A program made the translations under genes and the position numbers. The notes under the pieces were generated by a model. The model saw only the letters and a list, made by a program, of their open reading frames with translations, did no database searches and was not told where the DNA came from. Source: Azospirillum sp. B510 (GTDB lineage Bacteria; Pseudomonadota; Alphaproteobacteria; Azospirillales; Azospirillaceae). Taken from it: a stretch of DNA of 64,000 bases. The stretch covers positions 3,067,001 to 3,131,000 of the forward strand of contig NC_013854.1 in NCBI RefSeq assembly GCF_000010725.1, read 5' to 3'. How positions within the stretch are numbered: position 1 is the first letter of the stretch; each line of letters opens with the position of its first letter. Below are positions 35,913 through 45,991 of this stretch, one piece after another.

Positions 35913-37136
35913 ATGGCCGATCACGCCATTCTGGCCGGCAGGCGCGTGCTGCTGGTCATCGCCGGCGGCATCGCCGCCTACAAGAGCCTGGACCTGATCC
36001 GCCGGCTGCGCGAACGCGGGGTGACGGTGCGCGCGGTGCTGACCGAGGCCGGCGCCCGCTTCGTCACGCCGTTGTCGGTACAGGCGCTGACCGAGGATAC
36101 CGTCTACCAGGATCTGTGGTCGCTGACCGACGAGTCGGAGATGGGGCACATCCGCCTGTCGCGCGAGGCGGACCTGCTGGTGGTGGCGCCGGCCACCGCC
36201 AACCTGCTGGCGCGCATGGCCGCCGGCATGGCCGACGATCTGGCCGCCACCGTGCTGCTGGCCACCGACAAGCCGGTGCTGGTCGCCCCGGCCATGAATG
36301 TCCGCATGTGGCAAAATGCCGCGACCCAGGCCAACATGGCCCTGCTGGAGCGCCGCGGCATCCGCCGCGTCGGCCCCAACGAGGGCGTGATGGCCTGCAA
36401 CGAATACGGCCCCGGCCGCATGGCCGAGCCGATGGAGATCATCGACGCCATCGCGGAGATCTTCGCCGCGGAGGCCCACCGCCCGCTGGCCGGACGCCGC
36501 GCCATCGTCACCAGCGGCCCGACGCACGAGCCGATCGATCCGGTGCGCTACATCGCCAACCGCTCGTCCGGCAAGCAGGGGCACGCCATCGCCGCGGCCC
36601 TGGCGAAGCTGGGGGCGGCGGTGACGCTGGTCAGCGGCCCGACCCGCCTGCCCGACCCGCCGGGCTGCGCCGTCGTCCCTATCGAGACGGCGCGCGAGAT
36701 GCTGGCGGCCTGCGAGGCGGCGCTGCCCGCCGACATCGCCGTCTGCGCCGCCGCGGTGGCCGACTGGCGCGTCGACGGCGCCGCCGAGCGCAAGCTGAAG
36801 AAAGAGGGCGGCGGCCCTCCCGCCCTGGCCCTGACCGAGAATCCCGACATCCTCGCCACCCTGTCCAAGGCCGGCGGGCGCCGCCCGGCGCTGGTGGTCG
36901 GCTTCGCGGCGGAGACCGGCGACGTGCTGGCCTATGCCACCGCCAAGCGCGCCCGCAAGGGGTGCGACTGGATCGTCGCCAACGACGTTTCCCCCGGCAC
37001 CGGCACCTTCGGCGGCCGCGACAACACCGTCCACCTGATCCGCGCCGATGGGGTGGAGTCCTGGCCGACCATGCCCAAGGACGCCGTCGCCGCCCGGCTG
37101 GCCGAGGCGGTGGCCGGATATTTCACCGGGACGTAA
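35913..37136 (+). CDS. coaBC: bifunctional phosphopantothenoylcysteine decarboxylase / phosphopantothenate-cysteine ligase
   Basis: This 407-aa enzyme carries two consecutive steps of coenzyme A synthesis. The N-terminal flavoprotein decarboxylase (CoaC, about 1-185) has GGIAAYKSLDLIRRLRE and the substrate-binding APAMNVRMW. The C-terminal ligase (CoaB, about 190-405) has TSGPTHEPIDPVRYIANRSS followed by GKQG, and the nucleotide region AVADWRVD. ATG 35913 is chosen because AAGAAGGGGG stands upstream and the family begins here; the open frame runs 88 codons further upstream without conserved sequence. It is followed 42 bases later by dut, as commonly seen. Confidence 0.96.
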   Translation: MADHAILAGRRVLLVIAGGIAAYKSLDLIRRLRERGVTVRAVLTEAGARFVTPLSVQALTEDTVYQDLWSLTDESEMGHIRLSREADLLVVAPATANLLARMAAGMADDLAATVLLATDKPVLVAPAMNVRMWQNAATQANMALLERRGIRRVGPNEGVMACNEYGPGRMAEPMEIIDAIAEIFAAEAHRPLAGRRAIVTSGPTHEPIDPVRYIANRSSGKQGHAIAAALAKLGAAVTLVSGPTRLPDPPGCAVVPIETAREMLAACEAALPADIAVCAAAVADWRVDGAAERKLKKEGGGPPALALTENPDILATLSKAGGRRPALVVGFAAETGDVLAYATAKRARKGCDWIVANDVSPGTGTFGGRDNTVHLIRADGVESWPTMPKDAVAARLAEAVAGYFTGT

Positions 37137-37178
37137 CTCCACCACCTCCCGACCCGGCCCCCGAACACAGGAAAATCC

Positions 37179-37634
37179 ATGTCCCCCACCGTCGCCTTCC
37201 TCCGCCTGCCCGGCAACGACGACCTGCCGCTGCCCGCCTACGCCACCGAGGGGGCGGCGGGCTTCGACCTGCGCGCCGCCGTGCCGGCCGACGCCCCCGT
37301 CACGCTGGCGCCGGGCCGGCGGGTTCTGGTGCCGACCGGCTTCGCCGTCGGGCTGCCGCCGGGATGGGAGATGCAGATCCGGCCGCGCTCCGGCCTGGCG
37401 GTGAAGAACGGGGTCACGGTGCTGAACACGCCGGGCACCGTCGATTGCGATTATCGCGGGCCGGTCGGCGTCTGCCTGATCAACCTGGGCGAGGAGCCCT
37501 TCACCATCGCCCGCGGCGACCGCATCGCCCAGGCGGTGATCGCCCAGGCCCCCCAGGCGCTGCTGGTCGAGGTCGCGACGCTGGACGACACCGCGCGCGG
37601 GACCGGCGGCTTCGGCTCCACCGGCATCGCCTGA
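37179..37634 (+). CDS. dut: dUTP diphosphatase
   Basis: This 151-aa homotrimeric enzyme hydrolyses dUTP to dUMP and pyrophosphate, keeping uracil out of DNA. All five motifs are present: AGFDLRAA (1), [10 protein letters not shown] (2), [13 protein letters not shown] (3, with the catalytic Asp), [10 protein letters not shown] (4) and [10 protein letters not shown] (5, the C-terminal arm that closes over the substrate). Length and start are typical. It is probably co-transcribed with coaBC. Confidence 0.97.
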   Translation: MSPTVAFLRLPGNDDLPLPAYATEGAAGFDLRAAVPADAPVTLAPGRRVLVPTGFAVGLPPGWEMQIRPRSGLAVKNGVTVLNTPGTVDCDYRGPVGVCLINLGEEPFTIARGDRIAQAVIAQAPQALLVEVATLDDTARGTGGFGSTGIA

Positions 37635-37730
37635 CTTCCCACCACTTCCGCCCTGGTTTCTATGGCATTATCGGCCCCAGCGGGGTTACCCGGATCGGGG
37701 TAGGCTCGGTGGCGGGTTAGGGGGGTGGGC

Positions 37731-40700
37731 ATGCGAAGTCCCCGGCGGAGCGTGGCGTTCCGCATCCTGGCGGGCTTGACGGTCATCGGCGGGCTGGCGG
37801 CGGCGACCAGCGTCGTCGCCGTCTCGCTGTTCTCGCGCTTCCACCAGGCTTATGAGCAGATCGCCACCGCCAAGGTGCCGGGGCTGGTCGCCGCCGCCCA
37901 GCTGGTGCAGCAGAGCGGCGCCGTCGCCGCCATCGCCCCCGCCCTGGTCGCCGCCCAGGACCAGACCGCGCGCGAGGCGGTGATGGCGCGGATGGGCGAC
38001 CAGATCGTCCGGCTGGAAGAGCTGATGGCCCGGCTGATCGCCCATGGCGGCCTGCGTTATGCCGATCGGGCCGTCTCTGGAAAACAGGACGGCGGAAAAC
38101 AGGATGGCGGCAGGCGGGAGGGCAGCCGGGCCGACCTGGGCGAGCTGGACCGCCGCAAGAACGAACTGGTCGGGACCCTGCTGACCCTGAACGCCCAGGT
38201 CCGGCAACAGCTGTTCCTGACCGCCGAGACCAACAGCCGGGCCCAGGCGCTGGCCACCCTGACCGGACAATTGGGGGCCGCCGAATCGCGGGCGGCCGAA
38301 GGTCCTTGGGCGATGGAGCTGCGATCCGGCCTGCCCGACGCCGAAGCGGCCGACCGCAACCGCGAGGCGCTGGAACGCTGGCGCCGCGACCTGACGGCGG
38401 CGGCGACGACGCTGCTGGCGGCGCTGCGGGCCGAGGATGACGGGCAGCTCGACCGTTTCCAGGCCGATACCCGCGGCGCGCTGGACAATGCCGCCGAGGC
38501 GCTGTCCCTGCTGCCCGCCGATCGGGCCGCCCGGCTGGAGCCGTTGCAGCGCGAACTGGCGGAGCAGGCCTTCGGCCGCTCCCCCCTGTTCGCGCTGCGT
38601 ACGACCGAGCTGTCGCTTCAGCGGGCGATCAAGCGGTCGGCCGCCCGCAACCAGGCGGTCTCGGACCAGCTGGTCGGCATCGTCTCCGACTATTTCCTGG
38701 CGGTCGAACAGGATGTCGCCCACCGGTCGGCCGAGTTCGAGCTGGTGATCCGCGACGGCGAGCGGGCGGTGATCGCCATGGCGCTGCTGTCGATCCTGGG
38801 GGCCGCCGCCATCTTCGCCTACATCCACCGCAATGTGGTGGCGCGGCTGCGCCGGCTGCGCAGCGCCATGCGGGCGGTGGAGACGGCCGAGCCGGCGGCG
38901 ATCCCCGACCTGGACCTGCCCGCCGCCGCCCCGGCCGGCAACCGGGACGAGATCGGCGAGATGGCCCGGGCGCTGGCCTATTTCGTCACCGCCATCCGCG
39001 CCCGTGAGGGCGCCCTGGCCGACAGCGAACGCCGGCTGCGCACCATTCTGGAACAGAGCCCGGTCGGCGTCTCCATCGGCCGCGCCGACGGCACGATCGC
39101 CTTCGCCAACGCCCGCGCCGCCGAGCTTGCCGGCCAGCCGCAGGAGGACTTCGTAGGCAGCCGCCACGCGCTGGCCCTGCCCGGCACATCCGGCGACCCC
39201 GCCGGTGACGAGGGACGGGACGCGGACAGCGGCGGCGTCCTGGTGCGGGAGGCCGAACTGGCGGTGGACCGGCCCGACGGCAGCCGGGTCTGGGCGTTGC
39301 AGACGCTCCAGCGCACCAGCTTCGAGGGCGAGCCGGCGGTGCTGGCCTGGAGCTACGACATCACCGCGCGCAAGCTGGCGGAAGAGGCGCTGCGCGCCGC
39401 CAAGGAACAGGCGGAGATCGCCGCCCGGTCGAAGGCGGAATTCCTGGCGACGATGAGCCACGAGATCCGCACCCCGATGAACGGCGTGCTGGGCATGCTG
39501 GAACTGATGGCGCTGACCCCGCTGGACGAGGAGCAGCGCACGCTGGTCTCCACCATGCGGGACAGCGGTGCCGCGCTGCTGCGGATCATCGACGACATCC
39601 TGGATCTGTCGAAGATCGAGGCCGGGAAGCTGGAACTGGAAGAGCTTGACCTGAGCCCGGCCGATCTGGTGGAGGGCGTGGCCGACCTGCTGGCGCCCCA
39701 GGCCCACCAGAAGGGGCTGGCGCTGATCTGCGACATCGACGGCTCGGTGCCGGAGCGGCTGCGCGGCGATTCCGGGCGGTTGCGCCAGATCCTGTTCAAC
39801 CTGACCGGCAACGCCATCAAATTCACCGACCGCGGCCGGGTGGTTCTGCGCGTCCAGGCCGCCGCAACCGCCGACCCGACCCTCATCCGGTTGACCGTGG
39901 CGGTGGAGGACAGCGGCATCGGAATCGGACCGGAGGGACAGGCCCGGCTGTTCCAGCCCTTCAGCCAGGCCGACAGCTCCACCACCCGCCGATTCGGCGG
40001 CACCGGGCTGGGGTTGGCGATCTGCACCCGGCTGGTCGAACGGATGGGCGGCCGGATCGGCGTCGAGTCGGTGCCGGGCCGGGGCTCGATCTTCCGCTTC
40101 ACGGTGGAGCTGGCGCGCCCGCCCGAACCGGCCGCCGGATCGCGCATCGCCGCGACCATCCCCTGTGCCGCCCCGGCGCCGCTGGCCGGCCTGTCGGTGC
40201 TGGTCGCCGACGAGGACGAGGTGCAACGCACGGTGCTGGCCCGCTATCTGGAACAGGGCGGGGCCGACGTGACCACCGCCGCCGGCGTGGCCGACGCCGC
40301 GTCGCGGCTGGGCCGCGGCGGCTGGGGGCTGCTGGTGACCTCCACGGCGCTGATCGGGCGTCTGGATCCGCTGGCCGCCGCCAGCGCCCCCGGCCTGCCG
40401 CGGCTGCTGCTGGGCGACGGGCGGATGGGGGGAACGGCGGGAGGACTTGCGGTCGCCTCCCCCCACGCCGCGTCTCAAGCGTCTTACGGGCCGGCGGGCC
40501 TGGTACAGCCGGTCCACCGCACCGCCCTGATCCGCGCCGCCGCCATCCTGACCGGCCGCGGCGCGCCGGACAGCGCGGCAGGCAGCCCCGAGGCACCCCG
40601 CCTGCCGACGCCGGGCCGGGCCGGGGCGGCGGCGGGGCTCGGGGCGGGGCTGGGGGCGGGTGCGGACGGGCGCGACGCGGCGCCCGACGCGGCGCCCGAC

Positions 40701-41579
40701 GCGGCGCCCCCTGCGGACCTCGGCCCGATCCTGGTGGCGGAGGATCATCCGACCAACCAGCAGGTGGTCCTGCGCCAGTTGCGCCGGCTCGGCTACGCGG
40801 CGGAGCTGGCCGCCGACGGCGCGCAGGCCCTGGCGGCATGGCGCGGCGGCCGGCACCGGCTGGTCATCACCGACTGTCACATGCCGGTGATGGACGGCTA
40901 TGAGCTGGCCCGCCGCCTCCGGCTGGAGGAGGAGAAGGACGGCGGGCGGCGGACCCCCATCGTCGCCATGACCGCCAACGCCCTGTCCGGCGAGCGGGAG
41001 CGCTGTCTGGCCGCCGGCATGGATGATTACCTCGCCAAGCCGGTGACCCTTGCCCAGTTGTCGCGCGTGCTTGCCCGCTGGCTGGAGGCCCGCCCCGCTC
41101 CGGAGGTGCCCCCCGCCCCCATGGTGCCGGCGATGGCGGAGGCGCCGCCGCCGCCCGACCCGGAGCCAGCCCCGGAGCCAGCGCCCTCCCTCCCGGTGCT
41201 CGACCTCGATCACGTCCGTCAGACCTTTGGTGGCATGGAGGGCGGCGAGCTGGATGCCGGCACGCTCGACATGATGGATTTCTTCATCGAGACGACGCGG
41301 CCGACCCTGGAGCTGGTGCGCCGGGCGCTCGACGCCGGCGACATGGAGGAGGCGCGGGCGTCCGCCCATTCGGCCGCCGGCGCGGCGCGGACGGCGGGCG
41401 CGCGGGCGCTGGCCGCCGCCTGCACCGCGCTGGAGCGCGCCATCATCGAGGCGCGCCTCTCCGACGTCGAACCGCTCGCCGGCGCGATGGCCTCGGCCTT
41501 TCCCGAAGTCGAAAAAGCGATTCACGCCCTGCGTCACACGAAAGAGATGGTGCCCAGCCCGGAAGAGAGCATGGCGTAA
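37731..41579 (+). CDS. hybrid sensor histidine kinase (PAS-HisKA-HATPase-REC-REC-Hpt)
   Basis: This 1282-aa membrane kinase has a first helix at about 10-33, a large periplasmic helical sensor (about 34-343), a second helix near 345-366, a HAMP-like segment and one PAS domain (about 435-550). The HisKA domain has His577 ([13 protein letters not shown]), and the ATPase domain has GNAIKF, DSGIGIG and [10 protein letters not shown] first receiver is degenerate: the phospho-acceptor position holds Ser871 (LLVTSTAL). A second receiver is normal (Asp1048, [11 protein letters not shown]). The C-terminal Hpt domain carries His1213 ([11 protein letters not shown]). This is the BarA/TorS architecture. 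ATG 37731 is preferred, with a G-rich ribosome site upstream. The periplasmic part contains a small [11 protein letters not shown] repeat, and a [12 protein letters not shown] linker separates the receivers. The signal sensed is unknown. Confidence 0.92.
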   Translation: MRSPRRSVAFRILAGLTVIGGLAAATSVVAVSLFSRFHQAYEQIATAKVPGLVAAAQLVQQSGAVAAIAPALVAAQDQTAREAVMARMGDQIVRLEELMARLIAHGGLRYADRAVSGKQDGGKQDGGRREGSRADLGELDRRKNELVGTLLTLNAQVRQQLFLTAETNSRAQALATLTGQLGAAESRAAEGPWAMELRSGLPDAEAADRNREALERWRRDLTAAATTLLAALRAEDDGQLDRFQADTRGALDNAAEALSLLPADRAARLEPLQRELAEQAFGRSPLFALRTTELSLQRAIKRSAARNQAVSDQLVGIVSDYFLAVEQDVAHRSAEFELVIRDGERAVIAMALLSILGAAAIFAYIHRNVVARLRRLRSAMRAVETAEPAAIPDLDLPAAAPAGNRDEIGEMARALAYFVTAIRAREGALADSERRLRTILEQSPVGVSIGRADGTIAFANARAAELAGQPQEDFVGSRHALALPGTSGDPAGDEGRDADSGGVLVREAELAVDRPDGSRVWALQTLQRTSFEGEPAVLAWSYDITARKLAEEALRAAKEQAEIAARSKAEFLATMSHEIRTPMNGVLGMLELMALTPLDEEQRTLVSTMRDSGAALLRIIDDILDLSKIEAGKLELEELDLSPADLVEGVADLLAPQAHQKGLALICDIDGSVPERLRGDSGRLRQILFNLTGNAIKFTDRGRVVLRVQAAATADPTLIRLTVAVEDSGIGIGPEGQARLFQPFSQADSSTTRRFGGTGLGLAICTRLVERMGGRIGVESVPGRGSIFRFTVELARPPEPAAGSRIAATIPCAAPAPLAGLSVLVADEDEVQRTVLARYLEQGGADVTTAAGVADAASRLGRGGWGLLVTSTALIGRLDPLAAASAPGLPRLLLGDGRMGGTAGGLAVASPHAASQASYGPAGLVQPVHRTALIRAAAILTGRGAPDSAAGSPEAPRLPTPGRAGAAAGLGAGLGAGADGRDAAPDAAPDAAPPADLGPILVAEDHPTNQQVVLRQLRRLGYAAELAADGAQALAAWRGGRHRLVITDCHMPVMDGYELARRLRLEEEKDGGRRTPIVAMTANALSGERERCLAAGMDDYLAKPVTLAQLSRVLARWLEARPAPEVPPAPMVPAMAEAPPPPDPEPAPEPAPSLPVLDLDHVRQTFGGMEGGELDAGTLDMMDFFIETTRPTLELVRRALDAGDMEEARASAHSAAGAARTAGARALAAACTALERAIIEARLSDVEPLAGAMASAFPEVEKAIHALRHTKEMVPSPEESMA

Positions 41580-41752
41580 CCTGACGTGTCGGAGCGAAAT
41601 CCACCTGGGCGGGAAGAGGATCTCGAAAAGGCGCAGGCGGATGGCTGTCCGCTTGTGGGGGGGAAAGGGCTGAACTACTCTGCGGCTCTTGATTCATTTC
41701 GACAGATTTGGCCGGGCCGCGCAGAGCCCCGGCTGTCGCGGGGGTGGAAAGC

Positions 41753-44065
41753 GTGGTCGGTCTCGCTGGCTTCTTTTGGAACAAGGAAACCCGGCGCCAA
41801 GCCGATCACGGCGCGGACCGTGACCGATGCCGGGCCATGCTGGCCGCCGCACCGCAGCCCTGGTGCGCCTGGACCGGCGACGGCGACGGCGCCCTGTCGG
41901 ACGAGGCGGCGACCTTGCTGGGCATTTCCCAAGCGGAGTCGCTGGTCGACGCGGTGACGGCGCCGGACCTCGCCCCGGCGCTCTCCCGTCTGCGCCGTGA
42001 CGGCACCCCCTTCCGCTGCGAAGCGACGACATCCGTGACGGGGACCGCCGCCACGGGGCGGAGGCTGGTGCTGACCGGCCGGCGCGGCCAGTCCGGCGAC
42101 ACGCGGTGCGACGTGGTGTGGATCGAGGATGTGACGGCCGCCAGCGACGCCGCCCGGGACGCCTCGCTGCGCCAGGAACAGGCGACGGGCGCCGCCCGTT
42201 CCCGCCTCGCCGAGTTGCAGGCGATGGCCGACGCGTTGCCGGTGCCGGTGTGGATGCGCGACCGCTCGTTGCGGCTGTCCTGGTGCAACCGCGCCTATGC
42301 CAGCGCCGTGGATGGCGATGCCGGGACGGTGGTGGCGGAAGGGCGCGAGCTGACCGCCGCCGGCCCGGCGCTGGCCGAGCGGGCGCGCAGCGGCGGCTTC
42401 GCCCAGTCGGACCGCGCCCCGGTCGTGATCGGCACCGAACGCCGCCTGCTGGAGGTGACGGAGGCGCCGCTGCCGCTGACCGATGGCGGCGGCACGCTGG
42501 TGGTCGGCTATGCCCTGGACCTGACCCCGCTGGAGGAGCTGCGCGGCGAGCTGGACCGCCACCTGACCGCCCATGCCGAGGTGCTGGAACGGCTGGGCAC
42601 CGCCATCGCCATCTTCGGTCCCGACACCCGCCTGACCTTCTTCAACCAGGCCTATGCCCGGCTGTGGGATCTGGACGAGGCGTGGCTGCGCGGCGAGCCG
42701 ACCAACGCCGAACTGCTGGAGGAGCTGCGCGCCCGCCGCCGGCTGCCGGAATATGCCGATTACCAGACCTTCAAGCGCGAGCGCCTGACCCGCTACACCC
42801 ATCTGGTGGAGCCGGTGGAGGAGATGATGCACCTGCCCGACGGCACCACGTTGCGCCATCTGGCGGCGCCGCATCCCCAGGGCGGGCTGATCACCATCCT
42901 GGAGGATGTGACCAACACGCTGGCGCTGGAATCCTCCTACAACACGCTGATGGCGGTGCAGCAGGAGACGCTGGACAATCTGGCGGAGGGCATCGCCGTG
43001 TTCGGCGGCGACGGCCGGCTGAAGCTGTCCAACCCGGCCTTCTCCCGCCTCTGGGAACTCGCCGACGGCGAACTGCATGGCGAACCGCACATCGCCGACG
43101 TCATCGAGCGCATGCGCCCGCTTCTGGAGATGCCGCCGGCCGACAAATCATCCGAAAAGGGGCCGGACAGGCCGGGAGAGACCGCCACCTGGGAGGCGCT
43201 GAAGGAGGAGCTGATCGGCGCCACGCTGGAACGCAGCGTCCGCTCCGGACGGGTGGAGCGCAGCGACGGGTCGGTCGTCGAGTTCTCCACCCTGCCGCTG
43301 CCGGACGGGGCGGTGCTGAACAGCTACCTCGACGTCACCGACGGCGCCCGGCTGGAGACGGCGCTGCGCGCCTCCAACGCCGCGCTGGAGGCCGCCGACC
43401 AGTTGAAGAGCGAGTTCATCGCCAACGTCTCCCACCATCTGCGCACGCCGCTGAACGGCATCATCGGCTTCGCCGAGGTGCTGGCGAACCAGTATTTCGG
43501 CGAGATGAACCAGCGGCAGATGGAGTATGTCCGCAGCATATTGGCGGCGGGCGAACGCCTGCTGGAGCTGATCGACGATGTGGTCGACCTGACCAGCCTG
43601 GGGGCGGGTGTCACCAAATTGGAGCGCGGCGCCGTCAACCTGCCCGACCTCCTGGAGTCGGTGGCCGGCCTCACCCGCGATTGGGCCCGGCGCGAGGGGC
43701 TGCGGCTGGAGGTTGTCGCGCCGGAGGCGCTGGGCCAGATGGAGGGCGACGGCAAGCGTCTGAAGCAGGCGCTGTTCACCCTGGTGGTGGGGGCCATCCG
43801 CAACCCGCCGCCCGACCGCCGCATCCGGCTGGCCGGCGAAAGGCTGAACGGCAGCATCACCCTGTCGGTCAGCGGCGCCGCATCCCCCGATGCCGACCCG
43901 CAGGGGGCCGCGGCGCTCGGCGTCTCGCTGGCCCGCAACGTGGTGGAGTTGCATGGCGGCCGGCTGGAGCTGGACGAGACCGGCGGCACCGGCATGTACC
44001 GCAGCGCCCATGTCCGCTGCATCATGCCGGTGCGGGCACCGGTGAACGGGGTCAAGGCCGGTTAG
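41753..44065 (+). CDS. multi-PAS sensor histidine kinase with degenerate ATPase domain (DivL-like)
   Basis: This protein of about 770 aa has no membrane helix. Several PAS-like repeats precede a long helix; two of them start TAIAIFGPDTRLTFFNQAYARLW and EGIAVFGGDGRLKLSNPAFSRLW. The HisKA domain reads IANVSHHLRTPLNGIIGF, with His561 and a second His where Glu or Asp usually stands. The ATPase domain is eroded: LVVGAIRNPP replaces the N-box, and no DxGxG motif is visible, although LGVSLARNVVELHGGRL resembles the end of the fold. A multi-PAS kinase with weak catalytic motifs near tsaE recalls DivL, a regulator of the CckA-CtrA pathway; this is inference. GTG 41753 is preferred (G-run 8 bases upstream); TTG 41708 and GTG 41744 are alternatives. 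Confidence 0.8.
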   Translation: MVGLAGFFWNKETRRQADHGADRDRCRAMLAAAPQPWCAWTGDGDGALSDEAATLLGISQAESLVDAVTAPDLAPALSRLRRDGTPFRCEATTSVTGTAATGRRLVLTGRRGQSGDTRCDVVWIEDVTAASDAARDASLRQEQATGAARSRLAELQAMADALPVPVWMRDRSLRLSWCNRAYASAVDGDAGTVVAEGRELTAAGPALAERARSGGFAQSDRAPVVIGTERRLLEVTEAPLPLTDGGGTLVVGYALDLTPLEELRGELDRHLTAHAEVLERLGTAIAIFGPDTRLTFFNQAYARLWDLDEAWLRGEPTNAELLEELRARRRLPEYADYQTFKRERLTRYTHLVEPVEEMMHLPDGTTLRHLAAPHPQGGLITILEDVTNTLALESSYNTLMAVQQETLDNLAEGIAVFGGDGRLKLSNPAFSRLWELADGELHGEPHIADVIERMRPLLEMPPADKSSEKGPDRPGETATWEALKEELIGATLERSVRSGRVERSDGSVVEFSTLPLPDGAVLNSYLDVTDGARLETALRASNAALEAADQLKSEFIANVSHHLRTPLNGIIGFAEVLANQYFGEMNQRQMEYVRSILAAGERLLELIDDVVDLTSLGAGVTKLERGAVNLPDLLESVAGLTRDWARREGLRLEVVAPEALGQMEGDGKRLKQALFTLVVGAIRNPPPDRRIRLAGERLNGSITLSVSGAASPDADPQGAAALGVSLARNVVELHGGRLELDETGGTGMYRSAHVRCIMPVRAPVNGVKAG

Positions 44066-44076
44066 AGTGGGATCGG

Positions 44077-44166
44077 TTCAGACGGAATCGTCTGAAGCGT
44101 GAATCGCACGAAAAATCAAGAGATTAGAGTCTGTCTGATGCTTCAATAAGCATCAGACAGACTCTA
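44077..44166. terminator. cluster of three hairpins between convergent genes
   Basis: Three inverted repeats follow one another. TTCAGACG/CGTCTGAA (44077-44084, 44089-44096) is first, then a small CGTG/CACG stem. The third is a perfect 19-bp stem from TAGAGTCTGTCTGATGCTT (44125-44143) and its complement (44148-44166) with the loop CAAT. The last is long, AT-richer than the surroundings, and lies between the convergent kinase and reductase genes, so it can terminate both. Confidence 0.65.
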
Positions 44167-44211
44167 GGCACGCCGCCATCCGCCGGATGGCGGCCGATCA
44201 CGCCCCACCGG

Positions 44212-45249
44212 TCACGCGGCGCCGGGCACGCCCTTCGACGTGGAATATTCGAAATGCAGCGCCTCACCCGGATAGACCAGCGGGCGGATGGCGTGGGCGG
44301 CCTGGGCGGCTTCGGCGAAGCCGCAAAGGATCAGCTTCAGCTTGCCGGGATATGTCGCGATGTCGCCGATGGCGAAGATTCCCGGCACGTTGGTGGCGCA
44401 GCCGGGCTGGGACACCGCGACGTGGCCGCGCTCCAGATCCAGGCCCCAGTCGGCGATGGGTCCGAGATTCATCGACAGGCCGAAGAAGGCGAGCATCGCG
44501 TCGGCCGGCAGCGCCTTCTCCTCGCCGTCCAGCGTGGCGACGCGCACGGCGGTCAGTTGGCCGTTCCCGCCCTCCAGGCCGGAGAGCTGGTAGGGCACCA
44601 CCATCTCGATCCGCCCCTCGGCCACCAGCGCGTCCATGCGGGCGACGCTTTCGGGTGCGGCGCGGAACTTCGGCCGGCGGTGGACGACATAGACGCGCTC
44701 GGCGACGTCGGAGAGCGAGAGCGCCCAGTCGACCGCGCTGTCGCCGCCGCCGGCGATCACCACCTTCTTGCCGGCGAAGTCCTGGCGGCGGCGCACCATG
44801 TAGAAGACCGACTTGCCCTCATAGGCCTCCAGCCCGTCGAGTGGCGGGCGGTTGGGGCCGAAGGCGCCGCTGCCGGCGGCGATGATCACCGCCCGGGCGT
44901 CGATCCTCGTGCCGATGCTGGTCTCCACCAGCCAGCGCCCGCCATCCTGGCGGGTCAGCTTCTCCACCTGCTGGCCCAGGTGATAGGTCGGCGCGAAGGG
45001 GGCGGCCTGCTCCGCCAGCCGGTCGATCAGGTCGGCCGCCTCGATCGAGGGATGCGCCGGGATGTCGTAGATCGGCTTTTCCGGATAGAGCGCCGTGCAC
45101 TGGCCGCCGACCATGTCGAGCGCGTCCACCACATGGCAGCGCATCTTCAGCATGCCGCATTCGAAGACGGCGAACAGGCCGACGGGGCCGGCGCCGACGA
45201 TGACGACATCGGTGGTGAGGACATCGTTGCTGGATGCGGTCTGCGACAT
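44212..45249 (-). CDS. ferredoxin-NADP reductase, thioredoxin-reductase-like type
   Basis: This 345-aa flavoprotein passes electrons between NADPH and ferredoxin or flavodoxin. The FAD motif VVIVGAGPVGLFAVFECG is at about 15-32 and the NADP motif VVIAGGGDSAVDWAL at about 160-174. Unlike thioredoxin reductase there is no CxxC redox pair. The long C-terminus after GIFAIGDIATYPGKLKLI includes an aromatic and basic tail (FEYSTSKGVPGAA) typical of type 2 ferredoxin-NADP reductases. ATG 45249 has AAGGA 11 bases upstream. The gene is alone on the minus strand within the kinase-to-tsaE region. Confidence 0.9.
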   Translation of the reverse strand: MSQTASSNDVLTTDVVIVGAGPVGLFAVFECGMLKMRCHVVDALDMVGGQCTALYPEKPIYDIPAHPSIEAADLIDRLAEQAAPFAPTYHLGQQVEKLTRQDGGRWLVETSIGTRIDARAVIIAAGSGAFGPNRPPLDGLEAYEGKSVFYMVRRRQDFAGKKVVIAGGGDSAVDWALSLSDVAERVYVVHRRPKFRAAPESVARMDALVAEGRIEMVVPYQLSGLEGGNGQLTAVRVATLDGEEKALPADAMLAFFGLSMNLGPIADWGLDLERGHVAVSQPGCATNVPGIFAIGDIATYPGKLKLILCGFAEAAQAAHAIRPLVYPGEALHFEYSTSKGVPGAA

Positions 45250-45489
45250 GAAAGCCAGTTCCTTGAGACGGGGTGCCGGTGAAGGGTGAGGGATGGACGG
45301 TGCGTCCTTCCATTGTCCGCATTTCCCCGCCGGGTCAACCCCCAGCGCCGGAAACAATTTCGCATAAATTCGCTTAAATTTGTTGATTGCTCCGGACGGT
45401 TGCAAAGCGGACACTGCGGGCTTGCGGCGGAAGGCCGGAGCACGCCGGCCGATATGTCCGCCCGGATGCCAGTCGGGTGGAGGCCCGGA

Positions 45490-45936
45490 ATGAAGGAACT
45501 TCGGTGTCTGGTCTTCACCGACCAGGAGCTTGTGCGGGCCGTGCTGGATCGCCGGCACCGGGTGAAGGACAAGCTGCCGGTCGGCACCGTGTCCAAGGTC
45601 ACCTATCACCGCAACGACGGGGCGGAACAGGACGGCATCGAGACCCGCCTGACCATCACCGACGACAATGGCGCGGTGACCGAGCTGGCGTTGACCGACA
45701 CCGAGGTCACGGCGGCGCTGGTCGGCTTCTGCATGGGCCGCCGCATCCCCCTGCCGGTGGCGTCCGACAAGATGCTGCATCTGATCAACGGCGCGCCGAC
45801 GCTGATGATCACCATGAATTTCAACAAGGCGCCGCGACTGGTGGTGAATGCCGGGACGGATGCGGCAGGGATGAGGGCGGGGGCGGGAACCGCGACCAGC
45901 GACCGCCTGTCGCCCAGGCGGCGGGTCGGCCGCTGA
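45490..45936 (+). CDS. conserved-looking small protein of unknown function
   Basis: I do not recognise this 148-aa protein. It begins MKELRCLVFTDQELVRAVLDRR and is followed by a beta-rich part with KLPVGTVSKVTYHRN and ETRLTITDDNGA. A helical segment with LVGFCMGRRIPLPV and NGAPTLMITMNFNKAPR comes next, and the tail is basic and unstructured. A GGAGG site lies directly upstream of ATG 45490. Codon use matches the neighbours and the product is cytosolic. It precedes tsaE by 55 bases on the same strand. Confidence 0.7.
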   Translation: MKELRCLVFTDQELVRAVLDRRHRVKDKLPVGTVSKVTYHRNDGAEQDGIETRLTITDDNGAVTELALTDTEVTAALVGFCMGRRIPLPVASDKMLHLINGAPTLMITMNFNKAPRLVVNAGTDAAGMRAGAGTATSDRLSPRRRVGR

Positions 45937-45991
45937 CCCACCCCTCTTTCCGGCTTGCGGGCGGACGGCGGCTTCGCACAGTATCCGCGCC

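Noticed and set aside
37686..41537. A 1283-codon open frame on the minus strand opposite the hybrid kinase gene.
   Set aside because: It is low-complexity (Arg/Gly/His/Gln-rich) sequence produced by high GC at third positions of the real gene; the plus-strand frame has clear kinase domains.
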